DNA from: Eilatimonas milleporae
GTDB lineage: Bacteria > Pseudomonadota > Alphaproteobacteria > Sphingomonadales > Kordiimonadaceae
Assembly: GCF_003688555.1 (NCBI RefSeq)
Contig: NZ_REFR01000010.1
Coordinates: 496,001 to 560,000, forward strand
Direction: 5' to 3'
DNA length: 64,000 nt
Shown here: piece by piece, positions 1 to 9,898 of the stretch
Numbering within the stretch: the first letter of the stretch is position 1
Layout of the letters: every line of letters starts with the position of its first letter
Program-made: the position numbers and the translations under genes
The notes under the pieces: generated by a model
Database searches by the model: none
Seen by the model: the letters and a program-made list of their open reading frames with translations, nothing else
What the model was told of the DNA's origin: nothing

Positions 1-99
1 TACCGATGCACTACAGTCATTGCTGACCGAAGCAAGAAACGGGCCGAATAATCGGCGGGACATGCCGCCCGCCTATGACAGGCAAGGCTTTGCGCGGTG

Positions 100-1731
100 T
101 CAGACCATACGGCTCTGCCGTAGCGCGGCGCCGATAAAACCATCGAAAAGCGGATGCGGATCAAAGGGTTTCGACTTCAATTCCGGATGGAACTGTACCC
201 CGACGAACCATGGATGATCCGGCAGTTCGATAATTTCCGGTAACTGCCCGTCCGGTGACATGCCGGAAAAACGCACACCGGCCTGTTCCAGCTGTTCGAC
301 ATAGGCGATGTTCACTTCATAGCGGTGCCGGTGGCGTTCCTCGATCCGTGTGGTGCCGTAGAGTTCCGCCACCCGCGACCCTTCGGCCAGCACAGCCGGA
401 TAGGCACCGAGGCGCATTGTGCCGCCAAGATCGTCTTCGTCATTGCGGGTTTCGCGCTTGCCATCCTCGCGCATCCATTCGGTGATCAGCCCGACGATCG
501 GTTCGCTTTGCGGACCGAATTCGCTGGATCCGGCGCCGGGTATGCCGGCCAGGTTCCGCGCGGCTTCAATCGTGGCCATCTGCATCCCGAGGCATATGCC
601 GAAATAGGGAATATCCTTTTCCCGAGCGAAACGGGCGGCGGCGATTTTGCCTTCGGTGCCGCGTTTGCCGAAACCGCCGGGCACGAGAATGCCGTGCACA
701 CCTTCAAGGCGGTCGACGGCATCGTCCTGTTCGAACACCTCGGCCTCGATCCAGTCGATGTTCACCTTGACCCTGTTGGCGATCCCGCCATGGACAATGG
801 CTTCGTGCAGCGATTTATAGGCATCCTTCAGACCGGTATATTTGCCGACAACCGCAATGGTGACCTCGCCCTCGGGGTTTTTGACCCGGTCGACGATATC
901 GGCCCAGCGTTGCAGGTTCGGAGGCTCGGAATGGGCCAGGCCGAATGCTTTCAGCACTTCGACGTCCAGACCGCTTTTGTGATAGGAAATCGGGACCTCA
1001 TAAATGTTTCCGGCGTCGAGCGCCGGAATCACCGCTGTTTCCGGCACATTACAGAAAAGCGACATTTTGCGCCGCTCGCTGTCCGGTATGGGATGTTCCG
1101 CCCGGCAGACGAGGATATCCGGCTGGATGCCGATGGAGCGCAATTCCTTGACACTGTGCTGGGTCGGTTTGGTCTTCAGTTCGCCGGCCGCCGCCAGATA
1201 GGGCACCAGCGTCAAATGCACGAAAATCGACCGGCCGCGCCCCAGTTCCACATAAAGCTGGCGGATCGCTTCCATGAAGGGCATGGCCTCGATGTCGCCG
1301 GCGGTACCGCCGATTTCGCAGAGAATGAAATCGATACCGTCCTGTTCCGCCTGGACGAATTCCTTGATCGCGTCTGTTACATGGGGGATGACCTGGACCG
1401 TTCCCCCCAGATAGTCGCCGCGCCGTTCCTTCTGAATGATTTTCTGATAGATCCGCCCGGATGTCACATTGTCGCTTTGCCGTGAGGCGACACCGGTGAA
1501 ACGCTCATAATGGCCCAAGTCGAGGTCGGTCTCGGCGCCGTCATCGGTGACGAAAACCTCGCCGTGCTGATAAGGGCTCATGGTGCCGGGGTCCACATTC
1601 AGATAGGGGTCCAGCTTGCGCAGACGCACGGTGAAGCCCCGGGCCTGCAGGAGAGCGCCGAGCGAGGCGGACAAAAGTCCCTTGCCCAGTGAACTGACCA
1701 CCCCGCCGGTCACGAAAATAAAGCGTGTCAT
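100..1731 (-). CDS. pyrG: CTP synthase (glutamine hydrolysing)
   Basis: Makes CTP from UTP using ATP and glutamine in the cytoplasm, the last step of de novo pyrimidine nucleotide synthesis. The 543-residue product is of normal length. The N-terminal synthetase domain opens with a P-loop-like [12 protein letters not shown], and the C-terminal class I glutaminase shows the nucleophile Cys380 in GICLGMQ and His515/Glu517 in GVQFHPE. An in-frame ATG lies 42 codons upstream. The ATG at 1731 is preferred because it follows a GGGGAA ribosome site and begins with the conserved [10 protein letters not shown]. secG and tpiA lie upstream on the same strand, but two hairpins separate secG from pyrG, so it may have its own promoter. 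Nothing recognisable follows it in positions 1-99. Confidence 0.97.
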   Translation of the reverse strand: MTRFIFVTGGVVSSLGKGLLSASLGALLQARGFTVRLRKLDPYLNVDPGTMSPYQHGEVFVTDDGAETDLDLGHYERFTGVASRQSDNVTSGRIYQKIIQKERRGDYLGGTVQVIPHVTDAIKEFVQAEQDGIDFILCEIGGTAGDIEAMPFMEAIRQLYVELGRGRSIFVHLTLVPYLAAAGELKTKPTQHSVKELRSIGIQPDILVCRAEHPIPDSERRKMSLFCNVPETAVIPALDAGNIYEVPISYHKSGLDVEVLKAFGLAHSEPPNLQRWADIVDRVKNPEGEVTIAVVGKYTGLKDAYKSLHEAIVHGGIANRVKVNIDWIEAEVFEQDDAVDRLEGVHGILVPGGFGKRGTEGKIAAARFAREKDIPYFGICLGMQMATIEAARNLAGIPGAGSSEFGPQSEPIVGLITEWMREDGKRETRNDEDDLGGTMRLGAYPAVLAEGSRVAELYGTTRIEERHRHRYEVNIAYVEQLEQAGVRFSGMSPDGQLPEIIELPDHPWFVGVQFHPELKSKPFDPHPLFDGFIGAALRQSRMV

Positions 1732-1863
1732 ACGCTGTTCCCCAAACTTGCCCACAGGACTTAACTTTGGGCCTACCCTGTATTTTGAGCGCTGCTGAGC
1801 GCCCTTATGCCCACACAAACGGCCTGTCAGCCTGCCGCCTGTCCGGTCTGAATACATTGTCTG

Positions 1864-1932
1864 AAACCGGTCTTGTGCAGTGACCGGTTTTAAAGCGAAA
1901 CGGGCGCAACGTCATTTGTGCGGCGCCCGTTT
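1864..1932 (-). terminator. two tandem hairpins between secG and pyrG
   Basis: Two perfect inverted repeats follow the secG stop: arms at 1898-1907/1923-1932 (AAACGGGCGC type, loop 15) and at 1864-1872/1882-1890 (AAACCGGTC type, loop 9). Both arm pairs end in short T-runs rather than a long one, so termination is likely but not certain. They mark the end of the tpiA-secG unit. Confidence 0.5.
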
Positions 1933-1941
1933 AACAATGCC

Positions 1942-2268
1942 CTAGCGGCCGTCTCCATCCGGGATGGTCGGCAGTTCGGGCAGTTTGGGGCCATCGCCCT
2001 CGTCATTCTGTTCCTGCGCCTGTTCGACGATGGTCTCGTCGCCTTCGCGGTTGGCGGCCAGCCAGCCAAGCGCCAGTGAATTGACGAGGAAAATCACCGC
2101 CAGCCACCGCGTGGTCTTTGTCAGCAGGTCGGCTGCCGACCGGGCCGTCATCATACCGGCAGGGCCGCCGCCGATCCCGAGCGCGCCGCCTTCGGAGCGC
2201 TGCATCAGGATGACGCCGACAAGCGCAATCGCGACAATCAGATGGATACTCAACAGCACGGCTTCCAT
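1942..2268 (-). CDS. secG: preprotein translocase subunit SecG
   Basis: Small inner-membrane subunit of the SecYEG channel that exports unfolded proteins. The 108-residue product has two hydrophobic segments (about residues 3-22 and 53-72) around the typical loop with QRSEGGALGIGGG, followed by a longer acidic, proline-rich cytoplasmic tail (EQAQEQNDEGDGPKLPELP). The start at 2268 is preferred over upstream ATGs because MEAVLLSIHL is the normal SecG beginning and a GGAAG ribosome site precedes it. tpiA lies 140 bp upstream and pyrG downstream, the usual alphaproteobacterial tpiA-secG-pyrG order. Confidence 0.93.
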   Translation of the reverse strand: MEAVLLSIHLIVAIALVGVILMQRSEGGALGIGGGPAGMMTARSAADLLTKTTRWLAVIFLVNSLALGWLAANREGDETIVEQAQEQNDEGDGPKLPELPTIPDGDGR

Positions 2269-2408
2269 GGGACGCTTCCAAATCCTGGTTCTTGAAATCA
2301 CAGCCGGCGGGTCCGCCGGCATCACGGGCACGAGAAAGCCGTTGCCGGATCCAGACACCCGTCACCAAAGCGGGCTTTCTAGACCAGATCGCGGCTGCTT
2401 GCCAAGTC

Positions 2409-3161
2409 TTAATCAGCCTGGTCGTAAGCCCTTATAATTCCAAGAAAATCCTCCGCGCGGAGACTGGCGCCACCAACCAGTGCGCCGTCCACGTCGGTGA
2501 TGGGCAGAATTTCAGCCGCATTCGCCGGTTTGACGGAGCCGCCGTAGAGAAGGCGCATATCCGCCGCCGCCGGGCCGAAACGATCGGTCAGGGCGCGGCG
2601 CAGCGTGCCATGCATGGCGGCAATATCATCCTGTGTCGGGGTCAGGCCCGTGCCAATGGCCCACACGGGCTCATACGCGATGACGGTATTGCCGGGGACC
2701 GCGCTTTCCGGCACCGATGCCGCCAACTGCCCGAGCACGACGGCCTCGGCCTGTCCGGCTTCACGTTCGGCCCTGGTTTCACCGACGCAGATTATAGCGC
2801 ACAGCCCGGCACGGTGCGCGGCCAGGGCCTTCAGGCGGACGTCGGAGTCGCGCTCGCCGTGGTCCTGCCGCCGTTCCGAATGGCCGACTATGACCCCTTG
2901 AAGCCCCATATCGGCCAGCATGGCGGCGGATATGTCGCCGGTGTGGGCACCGCTTTCCTTCGTGTGGCAGTCCTGCGCGCCGATCCAAAGCAGGCCGCCG
3001 GCCTTTTCACGGGCGGCGGCAGCCAGCGTCAACGGCGGGAAGACCGCGACATCACAGCCGGCGCCATCCTTCAACGCCTGTGCCAGAGTGCCGATTTCCC
3101 GCACATCGGCTGTCAGGCCGTTCATTTTCCAGTTTCCGGCAATCAGCGGTTTCGGCGGCAT
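2409..3161 (-). CDS. tpiA: triose-phosphate isomerase
   Basis: Interconverts dihydroxyacetone phosphate and glyceraldehyde 3-phosphate in glycolysis and gluconeogenesis. The 250-residue TIM barrel shows GNWKMN with the catalytic Lys near the N-terminus, the electrophilic His in IVGHSERR, the catalytic Glu in [11 protein letters not shown], and the phosphate-binding LYGGSVKP near the C-terminus. The start at 3161 is chosen over an ATG 12 codons upstream because a GGGAG ribosome site precedes [14 protein letters not shown]. It is divergent from ppiD and lies upstream of secG. Confidence 0.96.
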   Translation of the reverse strand: MPPKPLIAGNWKMNGLTADVREIGTLAQALKDGAGCDVAVFPPLTLAAAAREKAGGLLWIGAQDCHTKESGAHTGDISAAMLADMGLQGVIVGHSERRQDHGERDSDVRLKALAAHRAGLCAIICVGETRAEREAGQAEAVVLGQLAASVPESAVPGNTVIAYEPVWAIGTGLTPTQDDIAAMHGTLRRALTDRFGPAAADMRLLYGGSVKPANAAEILPITDVDGALVGGASLRAEDFLGIIRAYDQAD

Positions 3162-3301
3162 TGTCCCCACTCCCTTATAAATATGATGGTCTTTCAAGAC
3201 ACAGCGGCATTGTATTTTATCCGTGCCGGCTCATAGCAAAGCATCGGCTGATTGACCAGCCACACGGTGCCGACCGTGGCGTATCACTGCCGTGTCCGCC
3301 C

Positions 3302-3330
3302 TTGACCCCGGACGTTCATGGCGGCATACC
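3302..3330 (+). promoter_or_regulatory. possible promoter of the ppiD-trpE unit
   Basis: In the 268-bp divergent gap between tpiA and ppiD a TTGACC box (3302-3307) stands 17 bp before CATACC (3325-3330). The -35 box is close to consensus and the -10 box is poor. It lies about 100 bp before the ppiD start. No Trp-codon leader peptide or attenuator hairpin was seen in this gap. Confidence 0.3.
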
Positions 3331-3429
3331 GCGCTGGGAGATGCCGTTCAAGGACCGGGGCGAGATTGAAAGACCGCCCGGAATGCCCTGACCGGCCAAC
3401 ATATGCGAAGGCTTAGGAGACGCATAACA

Positions 3430-5358
3430 ATGCTGACAAAATTGCGCGGCGGGCTTGATTCCATTTTTGTGACGGTTCTCCTGGGTATATTGATCGCGGC
3501 CTTTGCCATATGGGGGATCGGCCCCGGCTTTCTGAGCGGGACAAACACCGCTGTCGCGGTCGTCGGGGATGAGGAAATCCCGCCGCAAAGATTTGCCAGT
3601 ATGGTTCAGACGCGCGCGCGTACACTGCAACAGCAGTTCGGCAACGAGATGCCCGCGGACCAACTGATCCGCATGCTGAACCTGGACTATCAGGTCCTGA
3701 ATGAAATGATCGCCGAGGCCGCGTTGATGGAATATGCCGGACGTCTTGGCCTCAGGGCCACGGATGACCAGGTGGCCGAACAGTTGCGCAGCATTGACGC
3801 CTTTCTGTTGCCGGACGGCAGTTTCTCGGCGGAAATGATGCGCCAGACATTACAGAGCGCGGGCCTGAGCCAGCAGGACCTGTTCGCGGACCTGCGCAAT
3901 GCCGTGCGCCGCGAACAGCTTCTTGGCAGTATGACGGCCTCCACCCCCCTGCCCCGCACGCTGGCACGGCGGCTGTATGTCTGGCAGGAAGAGCGCCGCC
4001 GGGCGACGCTGATCAATATCGGCAACGATGCCGTAGAGACCGTGGACGCGCCGGACGAGGACACGCTGACGGCCTATTACGATGCGAACAAAAGCGCGTA
4101 TCTCAGCCCGGAACGCCGCAGCTATACCTATATCCTGCTGACACCGGACGTCTTCATGGATGAGGTCACCGTCGATGAGGAAGACCTGGACGCGGCGTAT
4201 ACCGACCGCCTTGAGACCTATGTACAGCCCGAATTGCGGAGTGTCGAACAGGTCACGCTTGCCTCTATGGCCGAAGCCGACGCCCTGCTGGCCAGTGTGG
4301 CCGCCGGTACCGATTTTCTCGATGCGGCGGAAGCGGCAAGCGATTTCACCCGTGCCGAGCTGGACCTGGGCGACCTGACACGGGACGATATCGACACCGA
4401 TTTCGGCGCGGAAGCCGCCGATACGGTTTTCGCCCTGGCGGAGGGAGCCGTCAGCGAACCGGTCGAAGGGCCGGCGGGCTGGAACCTGTTTCGCGTGACC
4501 AGCATCACGCCGGGGGCGACGCGCACCCTTGATGACGTGCGCGATGAGCTGGAGCCAGTCGCCCGCCGCAACAAGGCGATCGACCTGATGTTCGATTACA
4601 TGCCCGAGGTGGAAGACGCCATCGCCGGCGAGGCCACCCTGGCCGAAGCGGCGGCGCGGCTGGAAAGGGTTACGCTGGCCAGTGCGACGCTGGTGGACAG
4701 GCGGGGCCGCAATGCAGCCGAAGAGCGCGTGATTGCCCAATCGGATGAGTTTCGCATCCTCGCGGCCGCGTTTCAGGCGGAAGTGGGCGACATACCCGAC
4801 CTGATGGATCTGGATGCCTCCAACGCCAATCGCGGTGCCTTCTGGGTCGAACTGAGTGAGATCGCCGAGCCGGCCGAACAGCCGCTGGATACGGTGCGCA
4901 CGCGGGTCGTCACCGCGTGGACCGATGCCGAGAAACTGAAAAAAGCGGGTGCGCTGGCCGAACAGGCGCTTGACCGTTTGCGCGGCGGCGAAGCGGCGGA
5001 AGAGATCGCCGTGGATATCGGCGGAACCTCGTTCGAGGCCAAGAATGTCAACCGGACCGGTGGCGACAGCGCCAGCTTGGCCAGCAATATCCGCAGCCTG
5101 ATCTTCGATCTGGCCCAGGGACAGGCGGACCTGGAGCAGGCGTCGGACGCCAGCGGATATGTGATTGTGCGCGTGGACGATATCCAGCCCGGTGACCCGG
5201 ACAGGGATACGGATGCCGTCGAGCGCCTGTATGGCCAACTGAGCGATCAGGTCGGTCAGGAAATGCTGATTCAGTATCAGGGACAGCTTTTGAAGACTTA
5301 TCCGCCGTCCATCAATGAGGCGCTGGTCCGTCAGCTGTTCCGGAACGATGACGAATAA
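3430..5358 (+). CDS. ppiD: PpiD/SurA-like periplasmic peptidyl-prolyl isomerase
   Basis: Membrane-anchored periplasmic folding factor of the PpiD type, helping newly exported outer-membrane and periplasmic proteins to fold. The 642-residue product has one N-terminal transmembrane anchor (about residues 12-33), then a SurA_N-like helical chaperone region (about 45-180). A parvulin-like segment follows (about 240-360), containing a degenerate GWNLFRVTSI end. A long C-terminal half completes it. The start at 3430 follows AGGAGA at 3415-3420; the ATG-like start nine codons upstream has no such site. Its stop overlaps the trpE start by 11 bp, so translation of trpE is probably coupled to it. The parvulin domain is weakly conserved, so chaperone activity without isomerase activity is possible. 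Confidence 0.88.
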   Translation: MLTKLRGGLDSIFVTVLLGILIAAFAIWGIGPGFLSGTNTAVAVVGDEEIPPQRFASMVQTRARTLQQQFGNEMPADQLIRMLNLDYQVLNEMIAEAALMEYAGRLGLRATDDQVAEQLRSIDAFLLPDGSFSAEMMRQTLQSAGLSQQDLFADLRNAVRREQLLGSMTASTPLPRTLARRLYVWQEERRRATLINIGNDAVETVDAPDEDTLTAYYDANKSAYLSPERRSYTYILLTPDVFMDEVTVDEEDLDAAYTDRLETYVQPELRSVEQVTLASMAEADALLASVAAGTDFLDAAEAASDFTRAELDLGDLTRDDIDTDFGAEAADTVFALAEGAVSEPVEGPAGWNLFRVTSITPGATRTLDDVRDELEPVARRNKAIDLMFDYMPEVEDAIAGEATLAEAAARLERVTLASATLVDRRGRNAAEERVIAQSDEFRILAAAFQAEVGDIPDLMDLDASNANRGAFWVELSEIAEPAEQPLDTVRTRVVTAWTDAEKLKKAGALAEQALDRLRGGEAAEEIAVDIGGTSFEAKNVNRTGGDSASLASNIRSLIFDLAQGQADLEQASDASGYVIVRVDDIQPGDPDRDTDAVERLYGQLSDQVGQEMLIQYQGQLLKTYPPSINEALVRQLFRNDDE

Positions 5359-6865
5359 CGCATTTCAGGGCGCGGACCCGGCGGCTGTTCTCGCCGCCTA
5401 TGACGCGGGGCGGCCCAGTGTCCTGGCACAGACGCTGGTGGGTGACCTGCAAACGTCCGTGTCCGCCTATATGAAGCTGGCGCGGGGCGAACGATACAGC
5501 TGCCTGCTTGAATCCGTCGAGGGCGGCGAGACGCGCGGGCGCTATTCCATCATCGGTCTGGCGCCGGACCTGCTGTGGCGGGTGCGTGACGGCAAGGCGG
5601 CGGTCTGCCGCAACCCGGGGGATGAAGACCCTGTTTTCACCCCGCTGGACGACGCCCCGCTGGATGCCCTGCGCGACCTGCTGGCTGAAAGCGCGATCGA
5701 CCTACCCGGTGCACTGCCCCCCATGGCCGCCGGGATCGTCGGCTATATGGGCTATGACATGGTGCGGCAGATGGAACCGGTCGGCCCCGGCAGGCCCGAT
5801 CCGCTGGACATGCCGACAGCCCTGTTCATCCGCCCGACCGTCATGGCGATTTTTGACGGTGTGACCGACCTGATCACCCTGGTCACACCGGTGCGCCCGG
5901 CAGCGGGTGTGGACGGGAAAACGGCCCTGTCCGCAGCCGAACGGCGCCTGGCCGCGATGCTGGACCGGTTGAATGATCCCCTGCCCCTGCTTGAAGGCGG
6001 TGCGCCCGTGACCCTGCCCGAACCGGTGTCCAATACACCGCCTGAGCGCTATATGGATATGGTGTGCCGGGCACAGGACTATATCCTGGCCGGGGATATT
6101 TTTCAGGTGGTGCTGGCCCAGCGGTTCAGCCTGCCGTTCAGCCTGCCGCCTTTTTCGCTGTACCGGGCGTTGCGGCGGACCAATCCGTCGCCTTTTCTGT
6201 TTCATCTGGCCTTTGACGATGCCGCTATTGTGGGCTCAAGCCCGGAAATCCTGGTGCGCCTGCGCGACGGCAAGGTGACGATCCGCCCCATTGCCGGCAC
6301 CCGGCCGCGCGGCGCCACACCACAAGAGGACGAAAAACTTGCCGACGACCTGCTTGCCGACGGCAAGGAACTGTCGGAACACCTGATGCTGCTGGATCTG
6401 GGACGGAACGATGTGGGCCGCGTGGCGGCGCGTGACAGTGTGCGGGTGACCGCGCGCAATGTGATTGAGCGGTATTCCCATGTCATGCACATTGTCTCCA
6501 ATGTGGAAGGGGCCCTGGCCGACGGCAAGGATGCCATCGACGCCCTTGCCGCGGGGTTTCCCGCCGGGACCGTTTCCGGGGCGCCCAAGGTCCGGGCCAT
6601 GGAAATCATTGACGAACTGGAAGTGGACGGTCGCGGTGTCTATGCCGGCAGTGTCGGCTATTTTAGCGCCAATGGCAGCATGGACACCTGCATCGTGCTG
6701 CGGACAGCGGTGATCAAGGACGGTGTCATGCATGTGGAAGCGGGGGCCGGCGTCGTTGCCGACAGCGATCCCGCGTCCGAACATACCGAATGCGTGAACA
6801 AATCCAAGGCATTGATGAGTGCGGCGGCCGAGGCCGTAAGGTACGCCCGGTCCAATGCGGGATGA
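5348..6865 (+). CDS. trpE: anthranilate synthase component I
   Basis: Large subunit of anthranilate synthase, which makes anthranilate from chorismate with ammonia delivered by TrpG, the first step of tryptophan synthesis. The 505-residue product has the N-terminal domain containing the LLESVEGG feedback-site segment near residue 50, and the chorismate-binding domain with PIAGTRPRG, LDLGRNDVGR, SGAPKVRAMEIIDELE and GAGVVADSDP. The ATG at 5348 lies inside the 3' end of ppiD (11-bp overlap) and begins MTNNAF. trpG is not next: an antisense deacetylase gene separates them, so the two enzyme subunits are not in one uninterrupted operon. Confidence 0.97.
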   Translation: MTNNAFQGADPAAVLAAYDAGRPSVLAQTLVGDLQTSVSAYMKLARGERYSCLLESVEGGETRGRYSIIGLAPDLLWRVRDGKAAVCRNPGDEDPVFTPLDDAPLDALRDLLAESAIDLPGALPPMAAGIVGYMGYDMVRQMEPVGPGRPDPLDMPTALFIRPTVMAIFDGVTDLITLVTPVRPAAGVDGKTALSAAERRLAAMLDRLNDPLPLLEGGAPVTLPEPVSNTPPERYMDMVCRAQDYILAGDIFQVVLAQRFSLPFSLPPFSLYRALRRTNPSPFLFHLAFDDAAIVGSSPEILVRLRDGKVTIRPIAGTRPRGATPQEDEKLADDLLADGKELSEHLMLLDLGRNDVGRVAARDSVRVTARNVIERYSHVMHIVSNVEGALADGKDAIDALAAGFPAGTVSGAPKVRAMEIIDELEVDGRGVYAGSVGYFSANGSMDTCIVLRTAVIKDGVMHVEAGAGVVADSDPASEHTECVNKSKALMSAAAEAVRYARSNAG

Positions 6866-6908
6866 CGGATTTCTGGCCTGAATGGACCTCTCGCGGCTTT
6901 CGTGTTGG

Positions 6909-8027
6909 CTAACGGCTGGCGGCGACGCCGGCCTGGTCCTGTTTGCCGGCGCGCAGTTCCGCCTCGTTCACCAGCTGGCTGAGGGGCACGAGCAGAATAC
7001 CGTCGGGTTTGCGTGCACGCGTCCAGCGTTCCAGCACATCCAGTGTTTCGGGGTACGGGTGGCCAATGGCAATGGCCCAGCCGCGCTGCTTCGCCAGACG
7101 CACCGCCTTTTTCAACTGGGTGCGGATGGCGCGCCTGTCGCGGTCATTATCCAGAAAAACATCCCGGGTGATCGAGGGCACGCCCACGGCGCGGGCCGCT
7201 CTCGGTCCGACGGTGCGCGGCGATGTCAGACTGTCCAGATAGAGAAGCCCGTCCCGCCGCAGGCGTGACATGACAAGAACCATTTTGGCCGGATTTTCCG
7301 TCATCCGGCTGCCCATGTGATTGTTGACCCCGACGAAACCGTCAAAACGATTGAGATTCCAGTCAAGGCGGCGCAGAAACTCGCCCTCGTCCAGACCGAC
7401 AAGCAGCGCGTTCGGTCCCGGATCGGCATCGGGATTGTGCGGTTCCATGGGCAGATGGACCAGCAATTCATGGCCGGCGCGGCGCAGCGGCAGGGTCTGT
7501 CTGGATAAATCGTCGGCATAAGGTAGAAAGGCCAGTGTCAAGGGGCCGTTCATCGCGGCGATGCGGTGGCTGGCGTCCCGGTCCAGTCCCAGGTCATCCA
7601 TCACGATCGCCAGACGCGGGCCGTCATCCTGCCGCCATGTCACGGCATGCCGGCGCCAGGCCGGCGGCCGGTCTATGGGCAGGATGCTCGGCAATGTGTC
7701 CAGATCAATGGCCAGTTCCCCGTCCAGCGTATCGATAATGGCGGCAATTTCATCGTCGGTGCCGGGGGACGCGCCGCCCGCCCCGTCATCGTGGCGGCCA
7801 TCTATGGACGGGATGGCCGTGCGCCAGCCGTTCAGGCCGCCGGGCATGGTCGCGATCAATGCCGCCAGGAGCACCGTGACCACCACGGCATAACCGACCA
7901 GAAGGCGCTGCATCAGCCAGGGCCTGCCGACGGTTTTGCGGCGGGTGCCGGAGGTCGTCGCTGCGGACGGTCCGGCCCGTTTTTTCGCCGGTGCGGGGGC
8001 GCGCTTTCTGGTCCGTTTCTGTGCCAT
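6909..8027 (-). CDS. divergent polysaccharide deacetylase family protein (YibQ-like)
   Basis: Member of the divergent polysaccharide deacetylase family. Family members are envelope-associated and their substrate is not generally known. The 372-residue product has a basic N-terminus rich in Lys, Arg and Ala, one transmembrane segment (about residues 42-62), an acidic linker, and a C-terminal NodB-like barrel with AIVMDDLGLD, HLPMEPHN, NNHMGSRMTE and AIGHPYPETL carrying the expected Asp and His residues. The basic tail before the single membrane span predicts a catalytic domain in the periplasm. It is transcribed against trpE and trpG and lies between them. No clear ribosome site precedes the ATG at 8027. 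Confidence 0.85.
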   Translation of the reverse strand: MAQKRTRKRAPAPAKKRAGPSAATTSGTRRKTVGRPWLMQRLLVGYAVVVTVLLAALIATMPGGLNGWRTAIPSIDGRHDDGAGGASPGTDDEIAAIIDTLDGELAIDLDTLPSILPIDRPPAWRRHAVTWRQDDGPRLAIVMDDLGLDRDASHRIAAMNGPLTLAFLPYADDLSRQTLPLRRAGHELLVHLPMEPHNPDADPGPNALLVGLDEGEFLRRLDWNLNRFDGFVGVNNHMGSRMTENPAKMVLVMSRLRRDGLLYLDSLTSPRTVGPRAARAVGVPSITRDVFLDNDRDRRAIRTQLKKAVRLAKQRGWAIAIGHPYPETLDVLERWTRARKPDGILLVPLSQLVNEAELRAGKQDQAGVAASR

Positions 8028-8123
8028 ACTGTCTACATCATGTCCGGCGGTATCCGGTTCCCCAATACGGTGCGCTGCGCTGCTTCGGCCCCTGGCCCTG
8101 CCTCTGGTCCGGCCACGGCGCCC

Positions 8124-8264
8124 ATGCGGGCGTTCACGGCGGCTTGCCCATTGACTTTACCCGGAATACCGGCAATCACCGTGCCATGTGGCATGATGCC
8201 GGAGACGGCATGCCGGCCGTCAGGGCATATCATGGCCGCACAGGACTGCTGTTAAGGGACGCAT
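8124..8264 (+). pseudogene. possible remnant of an amidase C-terminus
   Basis: This gap before trpG holds a reading frame whose translation (positions 8124-8200) contains PLTLPGIPAITVPCG. That matches the amidase-signature family's pattern around an N-L-x-G-x-P-A-I-x-V-P-C-G stretch near the C-terminus. From 8201 the similarity continues in another frame as DGMPAV and GLLLRDA, which resembles the family's following DGLPVG and LLLR-A segments. A one-step frame change and the loss of the rest of the gene would make it a decayed fragment. Chance similarity cannot be excluded. Confidence 0.33.
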
Positions 8265-8852
8265 ATGTATATCCTTGTCGATAACTACGACAGCTTCACC
8301 TACAATTTGTACCACTATCTTCTTGATCTTGGCGCGAATGTGGCGGTGTACCGGAATGATGAGGTCAGCGTCGAGGATATTCTCGCCATGCGCCCGGATG
8401 GTATTGTCCTGAGCCCCGGCCCCTGCACCCCGAATGAGGCCGGCATCTGCCTGGAGACGGTGACGGCGGCGGCGACGCACGCAATTCCCTTGCTGGGAGT
8501 CTGCCTCGGGCATCAGGCCATCGGCCAGACCTTCGGCGGCACCGTGGGGCGGGCTCCCTATGTGATGCATGGCAAGGTCAGCGAGGTTTATCATGACGGG
8601 CGCGGGGTGTTTGCCGGCCTTGGCCAGCCGTTCACGGCAACGCGCTACCACTCGCTGATCGTGCAGAAGGACAGCGTGCCGGATGTGCTGCATGTGACCG
8701 CCTGGACCGACGACGACCTCGTCATGGGTCTGGAACACAGGGAACTGCCGCTCTACGGCGTTCAGTTTCACCCTGAGAGCATCGCATCCGAGCATGGTCA
8801 TGACCTGCTTGGCAATTTCCTGTCCCTGGCCTCTGGAAAGCGTGCGGCATGA
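8265..8852 (+). CDS. trpG: anthranilate synthase component II (glutamine amidotransferase)
   Basis: Glutaminase subunit that supplies ammonia to TrpE. The 195-residue class I amidotransferase has the catalytic Cys in LLGVCLGHQ (about residue 84) and the His-Glu pair in GVQFHPES (about residue 170). It begins with the typical VDNYDSFTYNL. An AAGGGA ribosome site precedes the ATG. The stop overlaps the trpD start as ATGA. Because the antisense deacetylase separates it from trpE, it must use a promoter in the 237-bp gap upstream. Like other TrpG proteins it may also serve p-aminobenzoate synthase. Confidence 0.97.
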   Translation: MYILVDNYDSFTYNLYHYLLDLGANVAVYRNDEVSVEDILAMRPDGIVLSPGPCTPNEAGICLETVTAAATHAIPLLGVCLGHQAIGQTFGGTVGRAPYVMHGKVSEVYHDGRGVFAGLGQPFTATRYHSLIVQKDSVPDVLHVTAWTDDDLVMGLEHRELPLYGVQFHPESIASEHGHDLLGNFLSLASGKRAA

Positions 8853-9898
8853 GCGCCCTGCAACCCATTCTCATCCGTCTGGCGGAAGGCGAACGGCTGG
8901 ACCGGGCCACCGCCGGCAAGGCCTTTGACATCATCATGTCCGGCAAGGCGGACGGGGTGGAAATCGCCGCCTTTCTCATGGCGTTGAGGGTGCGGGGCGA
9001 AACCGTCGGCGAGATTGCCGGCGGGGTCGATGCGATGCGCGACCATGCCAGCCGGATCGATGCCCCCGACGGTGTGGTGGATACCTGCGGCACCGGCGGG
9101 GACGGGATGGATACGGTGAATATTTCCACCACGGCCGCCCTGGTAGCGGCGGCCGCCGGTGTGCCGGTGGCCAAGCATGGCAACCGCTCGGTCTCGTCAA
9201 AGTCCGGATCCTCCGATGTGCTAATGGCGCTCGGCGCCCGGCTGGAACAGCCCATAGAGCGGGTCAGCGATGCCCTGCGTAAGTTTGGTTTCACCTTTCT
9301 CTATGCCCCGGCGCACCACAGTGCCATGCGTCATGCGGCCCCGGTGCGCAAGGCCCTCGGTGTGCGCACGATTTTCAACCTGCTGGGCCCGCTCGCCAAT
9401 CCCGCGGGCGCGACACGGCAGGTGATCGGTGTCTACAGCGCGCACCTGCTGCAGCCCATGGCCGAAGTGCTGCGGGAATTGGGTGCGGACCATGTCTGGG
9501 TTGTCCACGGGCGCGACGGTATGGACGAACTGTCGGTGTCGGAGGCCAGCGATGTGGTGGTTCTGAAGGATGACGATATCAGCGACCTGGTGGTCACACC
9601 GGAACAGGTGGGACTGATGCGGCACGGCCCGGATGCACTGGCCGGTGGAAGCGCCGAGGACAATGCCCGGGACCTTAGGGATGTTCTGGACGGCGAGGCG
9701 GGCGCCTACCGCGATGCGGTTCTGATGAATGCGGGCGCGGCCCTTGTCGTCGGCGGACGGGCGGAGGAACTGTCAGACGGGGTGCAACTGGCCGCGCATG
9801 CCATTGACAGCGGCAAGGCGCGCGACCTTTTGGACCGGTGGATCGCCTTTACACAGGACGGGACACAGGCTGGAACACAGGGCGGAGCCCCGGCATGA
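8849..9898 (+). CDS. trpD: anthranilate phosphoribosyltransferase
   Basis: Transfers phosphoribose from PRPP to anthranilate, the second step of tryptophan synthesis. The 349-residue product shows the PRPP-binding [10 protein letters not shown] (about residues 76-85), the [17 protein letters not shown] segment, and [10 protein letters not shown] short Gly/Thr/Gln-rich tail ([15 protein letters not shown]) lies at the C-terminus. Its ATG overlaps the trpG stop and its own stop overlaps the trpC start, both as ATGA, so the genes are translationally coupled. Confidence 0.97.
   Translation: MSALQPILIRLAEGERLDRATAGKAFDIIMSGKADGVEIAAFLMALRVRGETVGEIAGGVDAMRDHASRIDAPDGVVDTCGTGGDGMDTVNISTTAALVAAAAGVPVAKHGNRSVSSKSGSSDVLMALGARLEQPIERVSDALRKFGFTFLYAPAHHSAMRHAAPVRKALGVRTIFNLLGPLANPAGATRQVIGVYSAHLLQPMAEVLRELGADHVWVVHGRDGMDELSVSEASDVVVLKDDDISDLVVTPEQVGLMRHGPDALAGGSAEDNARDLRDVLDGEAGAYRDAVLMNAGAALVVGGRAEELSDGVQLAAHAIDSGKARDLLDRWIAFTQDGTQAGTQGGAPA

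Noticed and set aside
3162-5347. Tryptophan attenuator or leader peptide before trpE
   Set aside because: No short frame with tandem Trp codons and no competing hairpins were found; trpE starts inside ppiD.
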